DNA of 12,106 bases from Oscillospiraceae bacterium (lineage in GTDB: Bacteria > Bacillota > Clostridia > Oscillospirales > Ruminococcaceae). This document shows positions 7,323-12,106 of the stretch, in pieces (within the stretch, counting starts at the first letter, position 1; each line of letters starts with the position of its first letter). The stretch lies in contig JAEDLA010000019.1 in NCBI GenBank assembly GCA_016295545.1, positions 1 to 12,106 on the forward strand, in the 5' to 3' direction. The position numbers were made by a program, and so were the translations under genes. The notes under the pieces were generated by a model, which was not told the DNA's origin, ran no database searches, and worked only from the letters and a program-made list of their open reading frames with translations.

Positions 7323-8636
7323 ATGAGAGAGTATCATACACAAATGGAGGCGGCAAAAAAAGAAATTGTAACGCCTGAGATGACAACTGTTGCAGAAAAG
7401 GAAAATATAGATGTTAATGAGCTTATGGCTAAGGTTGCAGACGGCTCTGTGGCAATTCCTGCAAATATAAATCATAAGTCTCTTTCAGCTGAGGGAATCG
7501 GCAGCGGTCTGAGAACAAAAATAAATGTAAACTTAGGCATTTCCGGAGACTGCTGCAATTATGATGCTGAAATGCAGAAGGTTGACCTTGCGCTGAAATT
7601 TGGTGCAGAAGCAATTATGGATCTGAGCAACTATGGCAAGACAAATAAATTTCGCCGTGAGCTGATTGAAAAGTCTCCTGCAATGATAGGAACTGTTCCT
7701 ATGTATGACGCAGTAGGCTATCTTGAAAAGGATCTCCTTGATATTACAGCCGAAGATTTTCTCCGTGTAGTAAGAGCTCATGCAGAGGAGGGCGTGGACT
7801 TCATGACTATCCATGCCGGTATAAACCGCCGGGCAGTGGAGGCTTTCCGCCGTGAAGGCAGACGAATGAATATCGTTTCAAGAGGTGGTTCACTTCTCTT
7901 TGCGTGGATGGAAATGACGGGCAATGAGAATCCTTTCTATGAACATTATGATGAGGTTCTTGAAATACTTCGTGAATATGATGTTACTATAAGTCTTGGA
8001 GATGCTCTGCGTCCCGGATGCATTGATGACAGCACTGATGCAGGACAGATAAGTGAGCTTATTGAGCTTGGAAATCTTACAAAGCGTGCATGGGAAAAGG
8101 ATGTTCAGGTTATGGTTGAAGGTCCCGGTCACATGGCAATGAATGAAATTGCGGCAAATATGAAGCTTCAGAAACGTCTGTGCCATAATGCTCCATTTTA
8201 TGTTCTTGGACCACTTGTAACTGATATAGCTCCGGGCTATGACCATATTACGTCTGCTATAGGAGGAGCAATTGCTGCCGCAAATGGTGCAGATTTCCTG
8301 TGCTATGTAACTCCGGCGGAGCATCTGAGACTTCCGGCACTTGACGATGTAAGAGAGGGAATTGTGGCAAGCCGCATTGCCGCTCATGCAGCAGATATAG
8401 CAAAAGGTATTCCTGGAGCAAGGGAAATTGACAATAAAATGTCCGATGCACGTCACAGAGTTGACTGGGAGGAGATGTTTAAATGTGCCATTGACAGCGA
8501 AAAGGCTCGCCGTTATTTTGAGAGTACTCCGCCTGCTGACCGCCATACCTGTTCAATGTGCGGAAAAATGTGCGCTGTAAGAACTACTAATATGATTTTA
8601 GAGGGAAAAAAGGTAGAGTTTTGTACTGAAAAATAA
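7323..8636 (+). CDS. thiC: Phosphomethylpyrimidine synthase (radical SAM)
   Basis: ThiC converts aminoimidazole ribotide into HMP phosphate, the pyrimidine half of thiamine, in a radical SAM reaction. The 437-residue protein is the short form, lacking the long N-terminal extension of E. coli or Bacillus ThiC. Recognisable blocks are [63 protein letters not shown] and [14 protein letters not shown]. The C-terminal iron-sulfur motif is CSMCGKMC with Cys410, Cys413 and Cys417, a C-x2-C-x3-C spacing. GAAAGGAG at 7309-7316 sets the start six bases on. It is controlled by the upstream riboswitch terminator. No thiamine gene follows it directly; the rest of the cluster starts 460 bases later. Confidence 0.97.
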   Translation: MREYHTQMEAAKKEIVTPEMTTVAEKENIDVNELMAKVADGSVAIPANINHKSLSAEGIGSGLRTKINVNLGISGDCCNYDAEMQKVDLALKFGAEAIMDLSNYGKTNKFRRELIEKSPAMIGTVPMYDAVGYLEKDLLDITAEDFLRVVRAHAEEGVDFMTIHAGINRRAVEAFRREGRRMNIVSRGGSLLFAWMEMTGNENPFYEHYDEVLEILREYDVTISLGDALRPGCIDDSTDAGQISELIELGNLTKRAWEKDVQVMVEGPGHMAMNEIAANMKLQKRLCHNAPFYVLGPLVTDIAPGYDHITSAIGGAIAAANGADFLCYVTPAEHLRLPALDDVREGIVASRIAAHAADIAKGIPGAREIDNKMSDARHRVDWEEMFKCAIDSEKARRYFESTPPADRHTCSMCGKMCAVRTTNMILEGKKVEFCTEK

Positions 8637-8704
8637 TTTAAATCCTGATAATTATTTATACGGCAATAAAAAGTCTATAAAAGCGGTGAAGCCAAAGTGG
8701 GTTT

Positions 8705-8820
8705 CCAAAGGGTATAAACCCTTTGGCGGAGTCCCCCCCCCCCCCCCCCCCCCCCCCTGGGGTGTGGGGCAAAGCCCCGCATCAAAGAAAAAAAGTAAAG
8801 CCAGCGCAGCGCCGCTTTAC
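8705..8820 (+). repeat. Intergenic hairpin-cluster element, probably a dispersed palindromic repeat
   Basis: Three palindromes lie close together. The first is CCAAAGGGT/ACCCTTTGG (8705-8713 and 8718-8726) with a four-base loop. The second is GTGTGGGGC/GCCCCGCAT (8762-8770 and 8774-8782) with loop AAA and two G-T pairs. The third is GTAAAGC/GCTTTAC (8795-8801 and 8814-8820). A 25-base C-run separates the first two. From general familiarity, arrangements of this kind (G/C hairpins, then an A-rich spacer, then TAAAG...CTTTA) occur as dispersed intergenic repeats in Ruminococcus genomes. That family assignment is an inference, as only one copy is visible. No T-run follows any hairpin, so these are poor intrinsic terminators, though they could stabilise the 3' end of the thiC mRNA. 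Confidence 0.6.
8733..8757 (+). repeat. Homopolymer of 25 C residues
   Basis: An uninterrupted run of 25 C is flanked by GGAGT on the left and TGGGG on the right. Such a tract is prone to slippage in replication, sequencing and assembly, so the exact length is unreliable. It lies in non-coding DNA and splits the palindromic repeat element. On the complementary strand it is a G-run able to form G-quadruplexes, and the TGGGG next to it could pair with part of the C-run. Confidence 0.9.
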
Positions 8821-8877
8821 GGACGTTTCAGCATTACTCCCCTCGGCTTGCCCGATAAAGTAATTACAGATATTTAT

Positions 8878-8904
8878 TTGCCAAAGTCATAAAGAAACTA
8901 TAAA
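8878..8904 (+). promoter_or_regulatory. Weak candidate promoter for the thiW operon
   Basis: TTGCCA (8878-8883) and TATAAA (8899-8904) each differ from consensus by one base, but the spacer is only 15 bases. Transcription would begin near 8911, just before the structured leader. It is the best candidate I can see between thiC and thiW. Read-through from thiC is an alternative, because there is no clear terminator between them. Confidence 0.3.
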
Positions 8905-8913
8905 AATATATTC

Positions 8914-8955
8914 AGGCTGTGGGGAGCGCCGCCGCCGGCTGTTGTGTTACAGCTT
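8914..8955 (+). other. Possible leader hairpin or weak terminator between thiC and thiW
   Basis: AGGCTGT (8914-8920) can pair with ACAGCTT (8949-8955) around a GC-rich interior (GGGGAGCGCCGCCGCCGGCT), with TCTTTT just downstream. This could act as a weak terminator or as an expression element. Its 3' strand contains AGCTT (8951-8955), which could alternatively pair with GAGCT (9035-9039) at the far end of the thiW leader core. The interior has several competing pairings, so the exact fold is uncertain. Confidence 0.3.
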
Positions 8956-9059
8956 CTTTTGCGAGGGAATCCGTGTTTCGGAGTGAGAGGATACCATTAA
9001 GTATCGACCGTTTACAGTTTTACTGTCTGCGGACGAGCTATATCCATTTTTATTCGCAG
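8951..9059 (+). promoter_or_regulatory. Structured thiW leader resembling a divergent or decayed TPP riboswitch
   Basis: Compared with the true THI element at 7163-7252, this leader has TGAGAG (8984-8989), then 14 bases, then TCGACC (9004-9009), with the same spacing as the thiC element. After 17 bases instead of 23 comes CTGCG (9027-9031). A P3-like hairpin TCCG/CGGA (8970-8973 and 8979-8982) precedes TGAGAG, and a P3a-like hairpin GATAC/GTATC (8990-8994 and 9001-9005) follows it. The next arm is ACAGT/ACTGT (9014-9018 and 9022-9026) instead of the normal P4/P5 with its GGTAATG loop. AGCTT (8951-8955) and GAGCT (9035-9039) could form P1. CTGCGGA (9027-9033) can instead pair with TTCGCAG (9053-9059), a plausible switching partner. 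TPP binding is doubtful because the pyrophosphate half is altered. Confidence 0.45.
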
Positions 9060-9061
9060 CA

Positions 9062-9082
9062 GATTATATATAAAATATAATC
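9062..9082 (+). other. AT-rich hairpin directly before the thiW ribosome site
   Basis: GATTATAT (9062-9069) pairs with ATATAATC (9075-9082) around a five-base loop, and AAAGGAG begins at the next base. There is no T-run, so it is not a terminator. It might affect access to the ribosome site, but an AT stem this short in an AT-rich spacer can also occur by chance. Confidence 0.35.
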
Positions 9083-9097
9083 AAAGGAGTTAGAATT

Positions 9098-9634
9098 ATG
9101 AAAAAAACACAACTCAGAAAACTTGCGGCAGCTTCGATTCTTGCTGCTCTGGCGGTAGTATGTTCTCCGCTTTCAATTCCTGTGGGAGCATCACGATGCT
9201 TTCCTGTACAACACTTTGTAAATATTGTTGCAGGAGTATTCCTCGGCCCGTTTTATGGCATGGGTGCAGCTTTTGTAACAAGCCTTGTGAGAAACCTCAT
9301 GGGCACCGGTTCACTTATGGCTTTTCCCGGAAGTATGTGCGGTGCTTTCCTCTGCGGATTTCTATATAAAAAATTCAGAAAGCTCCCTCTTGCGTATCTT
9401 GGAGAGCTTATAGGTACAGCGCTTATCGGAGGAATGCTCTGTTTCCCTGTTGCTACACTTATCATGGCAAAGGAAGCTGCACTGTTTACCTATGTAATAC
9501 CGTTTTTTGTGAGCAGTGCGGGAGGTACGCTTATTGCCGCAATTATTGTTCCTGCACTGAAAAAGGCGAAAATCGACAGAATATTTGCTGAGGATAAAAA
9601 GGAGGTTATGGCAGATGCTGGGGAAAATGCTTGA
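9098..9634 (+). CDS. thiW: ThiW, substrate-binding (S) subunit of an ECF transporter for thiazole
   Basis: ThiW is a small membrane protein thought to bind hydroxyethylthiazole and work with the shared ECF module to import it; that module is not encoded in this window. The 178-residue product has a Lys/Arg-rich N-terminus followed by about five hydrophobic helices and a charged C-terminus. Family signatures include PVGASRCFPVQH (about residues 28-39), a LGPFYG block, RNLMGTGS and MAFPGSMCGA. AAAGGAG at 9083-9089 lies eight bases before ATG 9098. It is the first gene of thiW-thiM-thiE-thiD and overlaps thiM by 20 bases. Regulation is probably through the structured leader upstream. Confidence 0.93.
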   Translation: MKKTQLRKLAAASILAALAVVCSPLSIPVGASRCFPVQHFVNIVAGVFLGPFYGMGAAFVTSLVRNLMGTGSLMAFPGSMCGAFLCGFLYKKFRKLPLAYLGELIGTALIGGMLCFPVATLIMAKEAALFTYVIPFFVSSAGGTLIAAIIVPALKKAKIDRIFAEDKKEVMADAGENA

Positions 9635-10422
9635 AAATGTCAGGGAAAAATGTCCACTGATTCACAATATCACAAACTACGTGACAGTAAATGACTGTGC
9701 AAATATTCTTCTTGCCTGTGGAGGTTCTCCGATTATGGCTGAGGATATTGACGAGGTCTGCGAGATAACTTCAATATGCGGAGGTCTTAACATCAACATT
9801 GGCACATTGAACGGAAATACTATTCCGTCTATGCTTGCTGCCGGCAAAAAATCCAACGAGCTTGGACATCCGGTGCTTCTTGATCCGGTAGGTGCAGGTG
9901 CTTCTTCGCTTCGCACCATTACAGCAAAGCAGATTCTTAAAGAAGTTAAGCTCAGCATAATCAGAAATAAAAGTGATTTCATCCGGTTCAGGCACGTCCT
10001 CAGGTGTTGATGCGTCAGCTGTTGACACAATAACAGAAAGCAATCTTGAAGCTTCGGTAAGGTCAATTAAAAATTTTGCAGGCGCAACAGGTGCAGTAAT
10101 AGCTGTAACAGGTGCTATTGATATAGTTGCAGATGAAAACAAAGCTTATATAATCCGCAATGGCTATCCCATGATGAGCCGTATTACAGGCACAGGCTGT
10201 ATGCTTTCAGCAATGACAACAGCTTATATAACTGCTAATCAGGATAATATGCTTGAAGCAGCTGCTGCCTCTGTCTGTGCAATGGGCTTATGCGGCGAAC
10301 TTGCTTTTGAGCGGCTTGACGGCAGAGACGGAAATTCCACATACAGGAATTATATAATTGATGAGGTATATAATCTCACGGCAGAAAAGCTTGAAAAGGG
10401 TGCAAAATATGAGATCATGTAA
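9615..10422 (+). pseudogene. thiM: Hydroxyethylthiazole kinase, frameshifted by an apparent 14-base deletion
   Basis: Intact ThiM phosphorylates hydroxyethylthiazole for coupling by ThiE. The 5' part (9615-10010) starts at ATG 9615, nine bases after AAGGAGG. It encodes clear ThiM sequence (CPLIHNITNYVTVNDCAN, ACGGSPIMA, LLDPVGAGAS, LKEVKLSIIR) and then runs into a stop. The rest, including SGVDAS and the ATP-site GTGCMLSA, continues in another frame to 10422. Homologues read IIRGNxSEIK at the junction. Here the DNA is ATC AGA then directly AATAAAA, with TCAGA at 9961-9965 serving both frames. That is 14 bases fewer than the motif needs, as expected from deletion between two TCAGA repeats. The lost residues include the Asn of the Mg-binding NxxE motif. 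Restoring 14 bases gives a normal length of about 273 residues. A GTG at 9973 could start the 3' part but has no ribosome site. Confidence 0.88.
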
Positions 10423-11053
10423 AGATAGTATGCTGCTTTATGCAGTGACGGACAGGCGGTGGCTGAATGGCGAAACACTGCGCTCACAGGTGGAAAAAGC
10501 TCTGAAAGGCGGAGTAACCTGTATTCAGCTTCGTGAAAAAGAAATGGGGGACAGCGAATTTCTTACAGAAGCCCTTGATATAAAGGAGCTTTGCAGTCAG
10601 TATAATGTTCCGCTTATAATCAATGATAACGTTGATGTAGCTTTGAAGTGTCATGCAGACGGTATTCACGTAGGACAGAGTGATATGAATGCAGGAGAGC
10701 TTCGTCACATTGTCGGAGACAAAATGATTATAGGCGTTTCAGCTTCTACAACTGAACAGGCTTTGGAAGCTGTCCGCAACGGAGCTGATTACATTGGAAC
10801 AGGAGCAGTTTTTCCAACTTCAACTAAGGACGATGCCAGTGATGTAAGCATTGCTGAGCTGACTGAAATATGCAGTACAGTTTCAATACCCGTCGTTGCA
10901 ATCGGAGGTATAACAAAGGAAAACACACTGAAGCTCAGCGGCAGTGGAATAGCTGGAATTGCTGTAGTTTCTGCAATTTTTGCTCAGCCAGACATTGAAG
11001 CGGCAGCAAGGGAGCTTCGGAAATTATCGGAGAAAGCGGCAGGTATGAAATGA
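10409..11053 (+). CDS. thiE: Thiamine-phosphate synthase
   Basis: ThiE couples HMP pyrophosphate with thiazole phosphate to give thiamine phosphate. It is a TIM-barrel protein; this one has 214 residues, a normal length. I choose ATG 10409, since AAAAGGG lies eight bases upstream and MRSCKDSMLLYAVTD resembles clostridial ThiE starts; the ATG at 10430 is an alternative. Motifs in order are YAVTDRRW, QLREK (Arg42, Lys44) for the pyrimidine pyrophosphate, IINDNVDVAL, ADGIHVGQSDM, IGVSAST, ADYIGTGAVFPTSTK for the phosphate, and VAIGGI. It overlaps the end of thiM by 14 bases, so frameshifted thiM translation stopping at 10010 may weaken coupling into thiE. It overlaps thiD by ATGA. Confidence 0.96.
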   Translation: MRSCKDSMLLYAVTDRRWLNGETLRSQVEKALKGGVTCIQLREKEMGDSEFLTEALDIKELCSQYNVPLIINDNVDVALKCHADGIHVGQSDMNAGELRHIVGDKMIIGVSASTTEQALEAVRNGADYIGTGAVFPTSTKDDASDVSIAELTEICSTVSIPVVAIGGITKENTLKLSGSGIAGIAVVSAIFAQPDIEAAARELRKLSEKAAGMK

Positions 11054-11841
11054 TTGGAAAGGTTCTTACAATTGCCGGTTCTGATCCCAGCGGCGGTGCA
11101 GGAATACAGGCTGATATTAAGACGATAACAATGCATGGACATTACGCCATGAGTGTTATAACGTCACTTACAGCGCAGAATACAACAGAGGTCAGCGGAA
11201 TTTTTGATATTCCGGCTGATTTTGTGGAGAAACAGTTAGACGCAGTTTTTACCGATATTTTCCCTGATGCCGTAAAAATCGGAATGGTGTCATCTCCTGA
11301 CATTATTGAGGTTATCAGCAAAAGTCTGAGAAAATACGGTGCAAAAAATATTGTAGCTGATCCGGTAATGGTGTCTACAAGCGGATGCAGACTAATATCT
11401 CAGGAGGCGGAAGATTTGCTTTGCAGAAAGCTTCTTGTGCTTGCTGATGTTGTTACTCCCAATGTGCCCGAAGCTGAACAGCTTACAGGCTTATCCATAG
11501 CAACGGTTAAGGATATGAAAAAAGCTGCAGAAAAGCTTTCTGATGAGCTTAATACAGCTGTTTTGGTAAAAGGCGGACATATTAGCGGCAGTTCAGTTGA
11601 TGTACTGTGCGGTAAGGACGGTTCACTTACGCTGTTTGAGGGAGAAAGAATCAATTCCCGCAACACCCATGGAACCGGCTGTACGCTTTCTTCTGCAATA
11701 GCAAGTAATCTTGCAGGGGGAGCTTCATTGGCAGACAGTGTAAGATGTGCAAAAGATTATATATCAGAGGCACTGAAAGCCGGACTTGATATTGGAAAAG
11801 GCAGCGGTCCTCTTAATCACTTTTTTAAGCTTAATAAGTAA
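11050..11841 (+). CDS. thiD: Hydroxymethylpyrimidine / phosphomethylpyrimidine kinase
   Basis: ThiD phosphorylates HMP and HMP phosphate to the pyrophosphate used by ThiE. The 263-residue protein has the ribokinase-like fold and family length. It opens with LTIAGSDPSGGAGIQADIK (residues 6-24), followed by MSVITSLTAQNT for substrate binding. DPVMVSTSG precedes the Mg-binding NxxE segment in TPNVPEAEQLTG, then VLVKGGH and the ATP-site motif NTHGTGCTLSSAIA with its anion hole and catalytic Asp/Gly-Cys region. The start codon overlaps the thiE stop (ATGA) with only a weak AGG upstream, so translation is probably coupled. It is the last gene of the operon; I see no terminator in the 265 bases after it. 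Confidence 0.96.
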   Translation: MIGKVLTIAGSDPSGGAGIQADIKTITMHGHYAMSVITSLTAQNTTEVSGIFDIPADFVEKQLDAVFTDIFPDAVKIGMVSSPDIIEVISKSLRKYGAKNIVADPVMVSTSGCRLISQEAEDLLCRKLLVLADVVTPNVPEAEQLTGLSIATVKDMKKAAEKLSDELNTAVLVKGGHISGSSVDVLCGKDGSLTLFEGERINSRNTHGTGCTLSSAIASNLAGGASLADSVRCAKDYISEALKAGLDIGKGSGPLNHFFKLNK

Positions 11842-11845
11842 TTTC

Positions 11846-12106
11846 AGCCTTTCTGAATATCTTATTGCTGCATTGTATTTACTGCTGCCCTTTTATCGTA
11901 AAATTTCCGCTTCTCTCAGTGTAAAAGACAGCTATTATTTACTCGGCGTTTATTTTGTTTTTCTATCTCTCATGCCGATGCTGAAAACACTGACCGGAAA
12001 GTCAGCGGCGTTTTATCTTTGCGTATATAGCATCTATCCCTTCTATTTTTTCTTAGGTGATGCTTTTTTGCAGAACCGCATATTTAATACTAATTCCACA
12101 TCAACC
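11846..12106 (+). pseudogene. Start-less hydrophobic protein frame running off the right edge
   Basis: In the frame one base off thiD, the sequence stays open from 11777 to the window end. After the thiD stop it encodes 87 residues with at least two probable membrane helices (LIAALYLLLPFYRK and YYLLGVYFVFLSLMPML, then a Tyr/Phe-rich stretch). The codons look like real coding sequence rather than random AT-rich DNA. There is no ATG with a ribosome site; the first ATG is far inside at about 11972, and the only early start-like codon is TTG 11873. This suggests a membrane protein that has lost its 5' end. The pattern loosely recalls acyltransferase family 3 proteins, but that is a guess. The minus strand has no comparable frame here. 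Confidence 0.4.

Noticed and set aside
7890..8546. A 218-codon open frame on the minus strand opposite thiC.
   Set aside because: It mirrors a highly conserved gene, has no ribosome site or recognisable motif, and its composition is that of an antisense shadow.
8632..8656. An AATAATT/AATTATT hairpin at the thiC stop.
   Set aside because: A purely AT stem in AT-rich sequence with no T-run; too weak to call a terminator.
8686..8892. A 68-residue + strand frame with a poly-proline stretch after thiC.
   Set aside because: It is only the translation of the C-run and flanking palindromes; there is no ribosome site and no protein-like sequence.
8821..9097. A tRNA, T-box or other standard riboswitch in the thiW leader.
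   Set aside because: No T-loop-like sequence, no T-box GGTGGTACCGCG-like core, and no match I can see to FMN, SAM, lysine, glycine or cyclic-di-GMP cores; only the THI-like blocks remain.
9961..10010. Programmed ribosomal frameshifting as an explanation for the two-frame thiM.
   Set aside because: There is no classic slippery heptamer with a downstream structure, and the GN residues of the RGNxSE motif are absent in any frame, so slippage would not restore the protein.
1..12106. CRISPR arrays, insertion sequences, phage genes or defence systems.
   Set aside because: No regularly spaced repeats, transposase, integrase or nuclease genes are visible; apart from the intergenic repeat this is an ordinary metabolic region.

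Overview
The window reads as chromosomal DNA of an anaerobic low-to-moderate GC Firmicute, most likely a Ruminococcus-type clostridium (Oscillospiraceae). This rests on ECF-type thiamine-precursor uptake (ThiW), a short-form clostridial ThiC, strong AGGAG ribosome sites, a TPP riboswitch ending in an intrinsic terminator, and a hairpin-rich intergenic repeat of a kind I associate with Ruminococcus genomes. The genus is an inference; there is no rRNA here.

Positions 1-7125 hold the late half of an adenosylcobalamin operon, all on the + strand: the end of cbiA, then cobT, cobU, cobS, a second short cobU-like gene, cobC, cbiB, cobD and cbiP/cobQ. Every neighbouring pair overlaps by 4-17 bases, so the set is one tightly coupled transcript. 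CbiA and CbiP amidate the corrin ring. CobD makes aminopropanol phosphate and CbiB attaches it. CobU activates the arm, CobT makes alpha-ribazole phosphate, CobS joins the two halves and CobC removes a phosphate. The operon promoter lies upstream of the window.

Positions 7126-7322 carry a consensus promoter (TTGACA-17-TATAAT) starting three bases after the cbiP stop, a TPP riboswitch, and an intrinsic terminator with a visible antiterminator alternative. These control thiC (7323-8636), which makes HMP phosphate.

Positions 8637-9097 are non-coding: a cluster of hairpins around an uninterrupted run of 25 C, then a structured thiW leader. This leader shares collinear core blocks with the thiC riboswitch 1.8 kb upstream but is altered in the half that reads the pyrophosphate. 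It may be a decayed or re-specialised THI element.

Positions 9098-11841 are a thiamine salvage and assembly operon: thiW (thiazole uptake), thiM (thiazole kinase), thiE and thiD. thiM is broken by what looks like a 14-base deletion between two TCAGA repeats, which removes the Asn of its NxxE motif. The importer thus survives while the kinase for its substrate does not.

After thiD, a reading frame for a hydrophobic protein with no credible start runs off the right edge; it is probably a truncated membrane-protein remnant.
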